Below, piece after piece: positions 9,850 to 19,233 of a stretch of 64,000 nt of DNA. The notes under the pieces are model-generated. The model ran no database searches, was not told where the DNA came from, and saw only the letters and a list, made by a program, of their open reading frames with translations. The DNA comes from Acholoe squamosa (lineage: Eukaryota > Annelida > Polychaeta > Phyllodocida > Polynoidae), in contig OX439046.1 in the NCBI GenBank assembly GCA_949317995.1, positions 33,516,002 through 33,580,001 on the forward strand, written 5' to 3'. Position numbers and translations under genes: made by a program. The number at the start of each line of letters is the position of its first letter. The stretch's first letter is position 1.

Positions 9850-10416
9850 CTAAACTGTTTTCTGCAGAGTACTGTCATACACAAGCACAAGCGTCTGTTC
9901 CTGATACTTGTACTTTGTCTTAGTACAGCCATGGACCTGTTGTAAGGGTAGTTTGAATAGAGAAAGCCATGTGCCACCAACCTTGCGAGTAAGACACAGA
10001 GGTGGTGTAAGCTGAAATGGATACAAGCATAGATTCTGGGCAATGAAATGATGTCATCTCTTTAAGTCTATTTCATAGTTTTTATCCATATTTGGATAAT
10101 CAGAAAGATGTAGGTAGCTACCAGCAGTGCTGAAATGATTGAAAACCTTGATAGTTTCTAGAGTCTGCAAGCTCATTGTCATATGACGTGAGAAAATCAG
10201 ATCAAATTGTTTACCGATCTTTGACTCAACTATGTCATGTATTCTGAAAGACCAATTGGTCATATTGCCATAGCGTTTCCTGTGGTTCTCTATAATAAAT
10301 GGAACAATATCAATCCCAAAATAAATCAAATCTGATCGTGTCTTTAGAAATCTGTTCATCCAGGGATTAGAATAAAGGCGTGAGAAAGTTGTCGGCCACA
10401 GTGTAATGTACATCAA
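9850..10416 (-). pseudogene. SAM-dependent methyltransferase-like gene remnant
   Basis: The minus strand holds a 189-codon frame with one in-frame TGA (10056-10054). Visible segments are IYFGIDIVPFIIENHRKRYG (SAM-binding motif II-like, acidic D after the strand), FRIHDIVESKIGKQFDLIFS (motif IV-like) and, past the stop, YPFQLTPPLCLTR. These resemble a class I methyltransferase family expanded in invertebrates. The N-terminal glycine-rich motif I is not present upstream; homology seems to begin near WMNRFL. The frame stays open after the TGA until a TAG at 9850, so the lesion may be recent. No introns are visible, so it may be retroposed or a single-exon remnant. Substrate is unknown. Confidence 0.6.
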
Positions 10417-10536
10417 CCAGGCGCTTATCTCTAACCCTTAAGGGCTCTTACCACTGAAGGGCAGCATTTTTAAATGGTGGATCCGATATTAAGCTGTTCT
10501 CAACAGTATTTATCCATTTATTTATCTATTTAACTT

Positions 10537-10840
10537 GTATATAAGGGGCACCCTCACATCAGCTGATACCATAAACCACATATGGACCTATAAAATGACA
10601 CATGTGGAAGAAAAAGGGCCGTATGTAGGATACCACCTGCCCTAGAGCAGGTGGTATTCAGGGTGCCATATACGGACATGATGCGGGATTTTCACTTTCC
10701 GTATCTTGAGCAAAAACACATTTTTGTCCGCATCTGGATGCGGAAGGCCGCATCCACTGAGGCAGGATGCGGAAATCTGAGCAAAAACGGTTTTTAGACA
10801 TATGGACCTCCTGCTGATGCTATTTTATGGTACCTGAACT
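10537..10840. repeat. Palindrome-rich non-coding element
   Basis: It contains a perfect 11-bp stem ATACCACCTGC/GCAGGTGGTAT (10630-10640 and 10647-10657) inside a wider inverted pair (CCGTATGT and ATACGG). Farther right are direct repeats around TGAGCAAAAAC and several TGCGG/CCGCA motifs. The outer CATATGGACCT motif occurs near both ends. I do not recognise the family. Confidence 0.6.
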
Positions 10841-11356
10841 ATGATCAGCATCTACCTGAATGCACAAAATAGTGTATATCATGTTTTATATGCGACCCAT
10901 CCTTACAAAGTGGTACTGAAGTCACACATTTAGAAGCCTAGATATGCCCGTTTGAAGTGGTGTAGTGTATTAGATTTTTCAAGTTTGGTATTTTGGCGTT
11001 TTTCTAACATATGGGTAGATGTCTTTTAGAATCCTTGGTTACTAAACTTAATTTGAGCCACAAATACCAAAAGACATAGCTATAGAATCTGTGGTTATAT
11101 AATATTACATAGGAAATATATGGGATTTATGAATCATTATATGTTTAATATGTTGATTATCTCAGTTTAAACAATTTTTAATTGATCTGACTACATCAGA
11201 AGACTACATCAGAAGATCTCCAGAGGGCAAACTGGTACAAATATGCAAGTGTTATATACCAAATAAAAGCTCTTGATGACAAGTGTTGAACGGTGAGACT
11301 CCTGTAGTATGAACAGCGATATGCTCTAGATGTGCAGAGATATGTATGTCCAAAGG
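10841..11356. other. Non-coding stretch
   Basis: A/T-rich, with no supportable gene or repeat apart from short AGAAGACTACATC duplications near 11198. Confidence 0.4.
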
Positions 11357-11456
11357 TCTATTTATAAACTTATTTTAGACAGGGCTAGGAAGTACGTCCT
11401 ACGTGCACAATGCACGTAGGACGTACAAAAAAAAAAAAATTCTATTTATAAACTTA
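11357..11456 (+). mobile_element. Poly(A)-tailed 68-bp hairpin retroinsertion with 16-bp target duplication
   Basis: The 16-bp sequence TCTATTTATAAACTTA occurs at 11357-11372 and 11441-11456. Between them, 11373-11440 holds a short leader, a perfect 16-bp stem with a 3-base loop (11392-11426, arms beginning GTACGTCCTACGTGCA) and 13 A residues. A long target duplication and a poly(A) tail are hallmarks of LINE-driven reverse transcription of a small RNA. No A or B box is visible in this short copy. Confidence 0.88.
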
Positions 11457-11704
11457 CAAGCAGACCGTTCCAGATTCACCCAACTATAATGTATGCAGCC
11501 TATCTAGGCTATGTGAAGAAACACAGGGTCACAAATCATAGAAAGTGTGCATATGGGGCCTTACATGTCATTCGCCCAGACATGTGCCCAGAAAAAGAAT
11601 TCTTATAAGTATGCTTCTTTTACAATAGCAAGGACACATCTGACATAAATGATAATGTGATTTTCTTAATCTACAGGTCAAAATAGTCTGGATTTTCATG
11701 GAGG

Positions 11705-12079
11705 TGTAAGGGTTCGAGTCTTACGGACCTGGGGGGTTCGGGTCTTACGATTTGGAAAGAAAGAGTAAGACGGTGTTTCAAGTGTATGCCAACGGATAGA
11801 GTTTATTAAGATGTACACTCACGGCTATCCGGTAGTTGTTTAAGAGGATAGCTAGCAGTTATTAAAGATGGTCTACATACTTGGAGGCCAGAAGGGCCTC
11901 TGACGTAGCGGCTGAGCCCTGGGCTTTATATAAGGACCCAGGTGTTCGTCGTCAGATGTCCCCACAGACCCGGATCGGTGCTGCCACCTATCCGGAACCT
12001 GAGGAACGTCCGACGACTCGACTCACCCGCCACGTCAGACGGTACCCAACACTATGGTTATACAATAAGTACCTCCACA
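11705..12079 (-). mobile_element. Solo LTR, family A (copy 1)
   Basis: A 375-bp element with TG...CA ends and a 4-bp target duplication GAGG (11701-11704 and 12080-12083). In minus orientation it has a TATATAAAG box near its middle, then AATAAAC as poly(A) signal, the expected U3-R-U5 order. It is about 70% similar to 57135-57506. No internal retroelement sequence flanks it, so it is a solo LTR left by recombination. The 4-bp duplication fits a Gypsy-type integrase. Confidence 0.85.
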
Positions 12080-12389
12080 GAGGTATGAAGATTGTTTCTG
12101 TAGGAAATTAAGCCCTCAACATGGCTTGTAACTCAAATGTCATTCTCCTAGACATAATTTCACCCAGACAACTTTGGTCATTTTGGGCACATTTTACCCC
12201 GCTGGAGCCCAAAATATGTATAGGGACCATCAAAACCCATATATGTAACATGAAGATCTTATCCAGCCTAACACATTGAGCCAAAGTAATAGAGGGGGAA
12301 ACTAAAATTCGAAGAGTAGAGGCTGGAATACCTCCAAATTCGTCATATGCAAACCTTCTATGATATTCAACCACATGCATGGTCGCCAT
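12080..12389. other. Uncertain edge of the LINE
   Basis: This stretch lies downstream of the recognisable LINE endonuclease on the minus strand. The 93-codon minus frame at 12108-12389 has no known domain. It may be decayed LINE sequence or unrelated DNA. Confidence 0.3.
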
Positions 12390-12638
12390 AACTAGATCAA
12401 AAATATATCCAATGCATCATTAGGTGACTGGACCTGAAAAGAGTTATTCCAGTCTTGGTTTGTGAGACCATTTGTGGATCAACAGGGTAAAAGGTATGCC
12501 CGTGCACCCCCTCAAGGGCGTACCTTTTACCATGTTGATCCACATTTGTGAAATCAGTAGGGGAGTAGTTTTTATATGACCTACCAATAAACTCTAACCT
12601 TTGTTTTGGAATTGGAATATGGTGGCGTGAGCAGCAGA
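12390..12638 (-). pseudogene. LINE, segment after the endonuclease
   Basis: Reading the minus strand from 12638, ICCSRHHIPIPKQRLEFIGR and then SYKNYSP follow on from the SDHE motif on the far side of the inserted element at 12639-13304. This is the usual order after a LINE endonuclease. The segment is itself split by the foldback at 12475-12542, beyond which DWNNSF continues. Stops and frame changes show it is dead. Confidence 0.65.
12475..12542. mobile_element. 68-bp foldback element with short target duplication
   Basis: Arms TGGATCAACA.../...TGTTGATCCA extend inward through a GGTAAAAGGTA.GCCC stem of nearly 30 bp. CATTTG (or CATTTGTG with a shifted edge) flanks it on both sides (12469 and 12543). 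Removal of one duplication and the insert leaves the LINE frame continuous from DFTN into the DWNNSF part. Confidence 0.85.
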
Positions 12639-13304
12639 TTAACCCTTATGTGCCCAGAATTCAAAAGGTGCACTCTTAAGCATGTTTAAATTACCATCCC
12701 AGGTTTATTAATTATCAGATCATGATGATTTTAATGCCAAATGACTCGTCATATCAAGGGCTTTCAAATGATACCAAATTTGCTATGATGCAATAATCCT
12801 GTGATGAATAGTAGACCCTATTGAAGAAAATAATGAATTGAAAATAGCTTAAAATACATGAAAAGTGCCGCTCTGGCATTGAAAATTAAAGAAAAAATAC
12901 AGAAAAATTATCAAAATTATTGATATAAATACCAAAAATAGTTAGATTATAATACTGTTTTCCTTCAATTTCCAGCAGAATGGCCCTATTCTAATGTCAT
13001 ATTAACACTTTATGAATTGAAAATAGCTTATTCCCAACGAAAACATTTAAATCATGACATTCTGGGCAGTTCTATCCAAATCAGCCAAATTCAATTTATT
13101 GGGCCATCATCATCCCTTATTGATTCATATAAAACTCTAACATATGCTTCATATTACATTTTCTGATAGCTATTCTACTGCCCTTTCTGTTACTATTTCA
13201 ATGAACACTCTATTTTTAAGATGGTATAGGTAAAACCATGTACATTGTCAAGTCTGTTGAATTAACCAGCATTCTCAAAATAATTCTGGGCACGAAAGGG
13301 TTAA
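12639..13304. mobile_element. piggyBac-like non-autonomous element (TTAA), 666 bp
   Basis: Both ends are TTAA followed by 18-bp terminal inverted repeats: left TTAACCCTTATGTGCCCAG and, reversed, TTAACCCTTTCGTGCCCAG. TTAA target duplication and CCCTTT-type ends are established for piggyBac elements. There is no transposase ORF. It is inserted in the LINE directly after the SDHE endonuclease motif. Its right end matches the right end of the element at 37329-38051. Confidence 0.9.
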
Positions 13305-13544
13305 CTCATGGTCACTAATGCTAAGACCTTGGGTAGCACTATCAGAGACATGGACTATCAGCGACATGGACTAGTCAAGTGTAGAGTAGTTACCATTAAT
13401 ATAAAATCTGGTAATTTTCTTTATTAGTTGTCGGAGGCCAAGATGGGCACACACATTCCTGATTTTTATGTGGGAGGGATTCATATAAGAGCAATCTACA
13501 TTAAAATCTCCCATAAGGAAAATCTCAGGATATTTGTCTGAATT
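13305..13544 (-). pseudogene. LINE endonuclease, middle and C-terminal part
   Basis: The minus strand reads KYPEIFLMGDFNVDCSY, the GDFN motif of APE-type endonucleases of non-LTR retrotransposons, then LGLRQLIKKITRF and STLD, and near 13310 ISDHE, the SDH catalytic His motif. The preceding N-terminal part lies at 16610-17042, 3.06 kb away, in the same order and orientation. It is therefore one LINE split by a large insertion. Frameshifts lie between STLD and SDH. Confidence 0.85.
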
Positions 13545-13673
13545 ATCATATACCATTTTATTATTCCATAAAATATATTGTGGAGACTCAAACTTCGCGC
13601 TACCCTTGAGGCCAATACCACATGAATTTGATTAGATTAAATCAGCAGCTGCCCTGACCTATAAGGATATATA

Positions 13674-14015
13674 GTGGTTAAAACCTTCCCACTACCTAAG
13701 GCTATATTTACCTGGAATGGACCAGCAGTTGTAACAACACAGAGAGGAGAATTTGCTTATGACCTCCCTCAGGTGATACACCAACCTTGGCGCACTAGGT
13801 TCAGTACCATACCAGCCCTTAAAAACAAAGGACTGTACTACTCCATGCTTCTCCAGAATGATTGTGGCACCAGCCCGGTGACCATGACAGCACTGGAAAA
13901 TACAACAGATATAATTATTGACGAACACCAGGAGGAGACGGCAAGGTCAAACATGCAGACTATTGCTAATTTTCTAAACCACCAGCCCTCCCCGGTGACT
14001 GTGGAAACAGCCTAG
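13674..14015 (+). CDS. Unrecognised 113-codon ORF
   Basis: The frame begins MVKTFPLPKAIFTWNG and ends before a TAG at 14013. Composition is protein-like (mixed hydrophobic and polar residues, no long low-complexity run), with PWRTRFSTIPALKNKG in the middle and an acidic IIIDEHQEETARSN region near the end. I do not recognise a domain, signal peptide or membrane segment. It lies inside the inserted block at 13545-15013 and could be a part gene of that element. It may equally be a chance frame. Confidence 0.3.
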   Translation: MVKTFPLPKAIFTWNGPAVVTTQRGEFAYDLPQVIHQPWRTRFSTIPALKNKGLYYSMLLQNDCGTSPVTMTALENTTDIIIDEHQEETARSNMQTIANFLNHQPSPVTVETA

Positions 14016-14199
14016 GCTGCCCACAGCCTAGGCAGAAAAGGCTAGGGAAAAGTCAATTAAAAGCAGCGGCCCACTGCCGAAATTGCCAATTAATACACCC
14101 GTATAGCAAAATTACAGAGTAACTCAGAGACAAACGAGCCTATTGTACATGGAGTACTTTGTTTTTTCCGGTCCTCGGAAAAATTTGTCTCAAATCCCA

Positions 14200-14720
14200 A
14201 AAAATTGTATAGTGTAAACTGAAATTATACATTTGTACCCAATTTGCACACTAAAATTGTAAGTTTGCACACTAGATTGTACGTTTGTACCCAATTTGCA
14301 AACTAAATTGCTATTTGCACACTAGATTGTACGCTTGTACCCAATTTGCACACTAAAATGTATGTTGCACATTATACTGTACGTTTGTACCCAATTCATA
14401 CACTAAATTGGATTTTTGCAAAATCAATATTTTCATGTGTAACCAACTGAACGCAAAATTATATATTTGCATACTAAAATTGTCAAATGAACGCAAAATT
14501 GTATATTTGCATACTAAAATTGTCAAATGAACGCAAAAATATATATTTGCACACTAAAATTGTCAGATGAATGCAAAAGCTATAGATTTGCATACTAAAA
14601 TTGTCAATTGAACGCAATTACACGCGAAATTGTAAATTTGCACACTAAAATTGTCATTTATGCTCAATTTGCACGCTAAATTGAACATTTAATGCCAAAA
14701 TTGCACGATATTTGCCAAAT
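14200..14720. repeat. Degenerate tandem array built on TTTGCACACTAAAATTG
   Basis: About fifteen imperfect units alternate motifs such as TTTGCACACTAAAATTGT, TGTACCCAATTTGCA and TGAACGCAAAATTGTA. Unit spacing is roughly 25-45 bp. The array is A/T-rich and non-coding. Confidence 0.85.
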
Positions 14721-15013
14721 TGTATGTTGTACATAAAATTGGAAATTTGTACCCAAAATTGAAAATACATAAGCAAATACACCCATGTATGGTAAGATAT
14801 AGAATTACGGAAATGTACTTATACCCAGGAGAAAAAATGTTTATATATACTGACAAAGCTCTACCACAAAAATTGTATTTGAAAGCACTCCCCCATCACT
14901 TCAAATCCTCTTACAAACAGTATATAACTCAAAATAAGGTAAAAATATATATATTGTACATTCCCTCGGCGAAATGACGGAGTTTCGCATTTTCTCGGGG
15001 GAGACGGAGTATT

Positions 15014-16328
15014 CTATCATATACCATTTTATTATTCCATAAATTGTGACATATTACTGTATTAATCAAAGAATATATAAGAAATTAATACATTGTACTT
15101 CTATGTGAGCGTTCATGCCCCACTGCACACCAGCTAGGGGAAGGATACATAGGTTACAACATTAAAGGGTCCGACCTAATGGTCCACTGCACAATATAAT
15201 GCTTTGAAGGGTCTCAGTGTGCGACCTCATGGTTCAATGCACAATATAATAACTTGTAAGTGAATGCAACCAGCTGTCACGGGTGCCTGGGCACCGCTGA
15301 CGCCGTCATGGGTGTCTGAGCACCCTAACACTGAACAATAGGTTACATAAGTCACAACGCCATAACCTTCCGGTCGCTCTAGCGTCGCTCCTGAGCAAGC
15401 TAGGTCAAATATCAAAGCATCTATTGAAAGCCCATAATTAGACGGTCAAAATGAGCCCAATAGCAAGGCGGAACTCTTATTATTAAGGAAGTTACGCCAT
15501 GGGGACTGATTCAACCTCTGAATGCGCTACAGACAAACCAGCGCAAGTTACACGCCTGGCAAGCGGGCATTAGTAACTTGGCATATTCAACTCTGCGCAT
15601 GCCAAAAATTGCGGTTGTAACGGCGTAAACTTCCGAGATATGAGGGTTTGAAGTTACAGAACCGACCAGGACAATGGGGGACATAGCGGCGTCCATGGGG
15701 GTCCTTTGTGCACCCTGTGACACATGAAAGATCCCCCTCAAACAATTGCAGAGTTAGGCAGATGCCACTGGCCCCAGTCAGTCTGAGGTGCAATGCCAAG
15801 ATTTGGTACAAATAGCCTGGCTGCACCTCCTAGAAATCAGAATCTCCAGAACCGCTCCAGAGGTAACATCTCCAGTCATCTCCTGCTACCTGCTATACCT
15901 CTACACTATGGTGAAACTATGCTAGACAGGCATAGCATTCCATCATTAGTGGCCAGAGGGTATCTTCTACAAGACATCCACCAGAGGGTAAAGTTATTCA
16001 TTATTACATTATTCCTCTAAGCAGCAGGTCAGGAGCTAGGTGTGGGAACCAACCTAGAACTATGCTGGACATTGTATTATTATTACCTCACAGGTGGAGT
16101 GGAACAGAACATTATACTCTATGAACTATGGTATATTTACTGTATGTGGAAATTACCTGCATATTAACATCTGTGTGATTGATATTTCTTACATGTTGCC
16201 TAAAGCTGAATAAACCAGTGATAACTGGAATTAACACTATTTTATAAGAGCTTGTTGGATTTACACTATATACCACTAGTCATATGATATTTCTCATATG
16301 ACAACTTGATCATGCACAAATACTAGTA
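15014..16328 (+). mobile_element. Gypsy-2 long LTR, left copy, opposite orientation
   Basis: About 1.3 kb that matches the reverse complement of 24162-25823 over its whole length, with the same tip (15016-15043) and the same last bases ending ACTAGTA. It includes a GAATAAACC poly(A) signal near 16208. The minus-strand Gypsy-2 gene body lies to its right, so this LTR points the wrong way to be its 3' LTR. It is probably a separate solo or truncated insertion, or was inverted. It lacks the roughly 345-bp insertion seen in the right copy. Confidence 0.88.
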
Positions 16329-16609
16329 TGACAGAATCAATGTTACCATTCAACCAAACATAGGTTGAATTGTGTATTGGTGAGTGTGTGGGACATATGG
16401 TCTCGGCACTGGCACTACCTCTGGTGTCAAACTAGGACACCACAGTTGGGTCACATGTTTGTGATGTCATACAGAATCAGGTTCCATATTGGCTGTGAGC
16501 TGTTTGCTGTTATGCTGGAGTTTATTTTTTCTTTTCTTTATTAATAAATAGGCCGCGTCTTAGGACAGCGTGCCCGAGTCCATATACTTGTCTGTTACAC
16601 TCTGTCCCT
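16329..16609 (-). mobile_element. Possible second LTR or leader remnant
   Basis: A 281-bp piece between the LTR end and the LINE, with TGACAG...CTGTTACA ends. In minus orientation it starts TGTAACAG and contains AATAAAG. It could be a solo LTR of another family, but no target duplication is visible. Alternatively it is a diverged leader following the plus-oriented LTR. Confidence 0.4.
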
Positions 16610-17042
16610 CCTCGAATCAATGTCATTATAAGCATCAAATATTGTATTTATAGCATTGGAGAGATTTCCAGAAGGGGGCCTATATACATTTGCATAAACA
16701 AGGCGTCTCATATTAGGGTTGTAGATTACAATCCATTGTAGTTCAATATCTTCATTACTGATATTATAGGCTGAGAGCTCAGTATCAGAGTAGGTAATGT
16801 CATTTTTTTATGTAAGTAAGTCCCCCTCCTTTTATTGGTAATGCCCTATCAAGGCTTGAAACAGAATAGCCATCTATCATAATGTTGTTGTTTGGTACTT
16901 TTTCTGTAAGCAAAGACTCACTTATTAATAGATAATGCAGACCCGAGGCATTTAAATATTTTGAGATTAGGTCAAAATTAATGTCATCATTTGCCTGGTA
17001 TTGTTTCTCTGGAGTCAATGCATTGATCTCCAGTGTCTGCAA
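16610..17042 (-). pseudogene. LINE endonuclease, N-terminal part
   Basis: The minus strand encodes the start of an APE-type endonuclease, which nicks the target DNA for LINE insertion. It reads HYLLISESLLTEKVP (E of the S/ET-x-L motif), DRALPIKGGGLTYIKK, LQWIVIYNPNMRRLVY and ANVYRPPSGN (the typical YRPP motif). One frame change lies near 16800. The protein breaks off at 16610, where the inserted LTR block begins, and continues at 13544. Confidence 0.85.
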
Positions 17043-17564
17043 CTGTGGGGGTCTATTGTGTAATCTGTGTACTGGTAATTAGCTCCTCCTGTCATCCAGG
17101 ACAGCCATTTATGACCGTCTAGACAGTTGTCTGAGGGTAGCTTATAAGGTCAATTGATCTCTATAGACTGCTATGTTGGCATAGCGCACTCTTTCATGTG
17201 GGGATTAGGCTTTAGACACTCCATTGTGTTACCCTTACTCTTCTTAGACTCTATGTCTGCTTTACTTGGAGGGTCCCAGTCTTTGACCTTTCAGTGGTAA
17301 TAACCTACTGATATTTCTACAAATTTGATGGCTTTATATATATATATAATTAATCCAATTTCAGTCACACATGCTTATGTGTGGTTGAAAAGAATTTGTA
17401 ATGAATTTTGAAAATCTTATGTTCTCTAGGTATCTCAATATATTTCTAATTTCTTGAGACTGCACCACATTTAGATGTTTTTCTTAACATGTGGTGTGCA
17501 GGCCTAGGCTTAATAGGGCCTATACCTGTGGTTTCTTTAGTAAGGGTGATATCATTTTTGTTCC
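17043..17564. other. Junction between LINE and Gypsy-2, non-coding
   Basis: This stretch follows the integrase stop on the minus strand. A polypurine tract and a 3' LTR in minus orientation are expected here and are not found. A short TA microsatellite lies at 17336-17348. Confidence 0.5.
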
Positions 17565-18602
17565 TTACAAGTATTTGGCTTTGTGTGGAATAAGCCTGTG
17601 TGCAAATTCATTGTTCCTGACAGCTACAACCTTTTTCAGTCTGTCTATGTGTACCGGTCTGGCCACCAGTAGATTGGTATCCAAGTTTTTGAGTTTGGCA
17701 CTTGTCAGACTAGGTCTGTCTACTACAACATATGGTCCCATAAAAAGGGGTTGAAGCTTCTTATACTCTGTGTTGGTCAGGATTCTTGGTATGTTGAGGT
17801 ACACCATGTCGGTGACCTTGATTTCCTGTGGTGTAAAATTCTTATCATATCTATCCTTCCTTTCCTTCTGTAGCTTGGCGACCCTTTGTATCGCTTTCCT
17901 TCTAGAGGTATCTTGATTTGTTATCATGTTAGCTACATGGTCTGCTACAGTGGATATGTCTTCCTGTATTCCCAGCCCTAGGTCCATTGGGGTGGCTGGG
18001 TTTCTTCCATGGAGTAGGAAGAAAGGGGTGAATCCTGTGGTTTGGGATTCGGTGTTGTTTAATGCAAAGGTTATGGGTTCAATAAATGAGTCCCAATTGT
18101 TTTGATGCTTTGAGCAGAATGCTCTGAGCGCTGTGCCGATGCTAGCATTGAATCTCTCTACAAGACCATTGATTTGAGGCCTGTACGGTGAGGAGAATTT
18201 ATGTTTGATCTTGAGGTGTTTAGTTAATTTTGTGAACTTTGCACCTGTATAACACGTTCCATTGTCTGTTTGGAGAGTGGCTGGTGTTCCATGATGACAA
18301 ATTATATTCTTGTAGAACTCTGCTGCTGTTGTTTCAGCCTTTAAGTCAGTAGTAGCCCAAGCTGTTGCATATCTGGTAGCATAATCTATGCAGACTTGTA
18401 TATGTTTGTTTCCCCTGGCAGTTGTGGGAAGTGGTCCCACTGCATCGAGGTTCAGGAACTTCATTGGTGAAGCCATGTAATCTCTCACCGTGATTGGTTT
18501 TTTGTGTGAGTGTACTTGCCTTTTTGCTGTGAGGCAAGTGTGGCAGGTGGAAACATATTTGGTTGTGTCTGCTAGCATAGACTTCCAATATACCCTAGGT
18601 CA
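17565..18602 (-). pseudogene. Gypsy-2 integrase, near-intact, one stop
   Basis: The enzyme inserts retroelement cDNA into chromosomal DNA. A 337-codon frame (18578 down) holds CHTCLTAKR (second half of the HHCC zinc domain), the catalytic core with LNLDAVGPLP, TLQTDNGTCY and NGLVERFN (D, D, E all present), and a C-terminal GPYVVVDRP (GPY/F-like) segment. A single in-frame TGA at 18602-18600 separates it from the upstream part of the zinc domain (FHDSPTGGHLG at about 18645). The core and tail show no other lesion, so the element decayed recently. Confidence 0.93.
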
Positions 18603-19233
18603 GAGTGCTGACATCATCCTACTTGAGCCAAGATGGCCACCAGTAGGTGAGTCATGGAAATACTGTTGTGTACTTGTTACCCATTGCTGTGGTATAACAA
18701 TTTGAAGTGGTACAGTATTGGTTTTTCTCCAATTTATGGGGCAAATATGGACTAATGTACTATTTACCAAGGTGTATGTCTGGCCTTGGTTGATGATTCT
18801 ATTTCCTTGTGCTTTTGGTGCAGGCAAGGTCCCATCCTCAAGATATTGTATGAGGGGCGATAGTTCCTTGTCCTTCCTTTGTTCTAAGTCAAGGTTTGTA
18901 CCTGAGATGGATGTGTCGGGAATCTGATCCAGCAACTGATTTATATCTAGCACATGTTGTTTTATTCTGTCTCTTTTTTTGTCTTTTTCAGTGACTATTG
19001 GCCTATCTTGTGCCTTTTGTTGGGGTGTGTCACTCTTGTTTTGGTGTGTAGGCTCCTTTGGAGGGCCTATTCTTGCCTTGGTGGGAGTGGCAACCTTTTT
19101 CTTTAAAGGCACATTTTGCTTATTGTCATTTTTCTGTCTCTCAGAGTTTTTTGATTTATTAGATGCAGTGTCTTTTGTGACATTTTTCCTGGCAGGTGGG
19201 GTTTTGGTAGGTTTGTTTCCTGTGGCCTCTTTC
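18603..19233 (-). pseudogene. Gypsy-2 linker between RNase H and integrase
   Basis: The frame from 19112 starts with a basic, Lys/Pro-rich linker (PLKKKVATPTKARIG) and ends with the first half of the integrase zinc domain (HDSPTGGHLGSSRM). A frameshift near 19234 separates it from the RNase H frame. The linker is long for a Gypsy pol and has no domain I recognise. Confidence 0.75.

Larger units (their letters stand above)
13545..15013 (+). mobile_element. Inserted block of unknown type, starts with a copy of the LTR tip
   Basis: The first 28 bp (13545-13572) are identical to the start of the LTR at 15016-15043. The rest does not match the LTR. It contains the unassigned ORF at 13674-14015 and the degenerate repeat array at 14200-14720. 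The block begins exactly where the LINE frame is lost, so it arrived with, or inside, the LTR that follows. Confidence 0.6.

Noticed and set aside
14720-14977. 85-codon plus ORF after the repeat array
   Set aside because: A/T-rich, Lys/Tyr/Ile-biased frame with no domain; probably chance.
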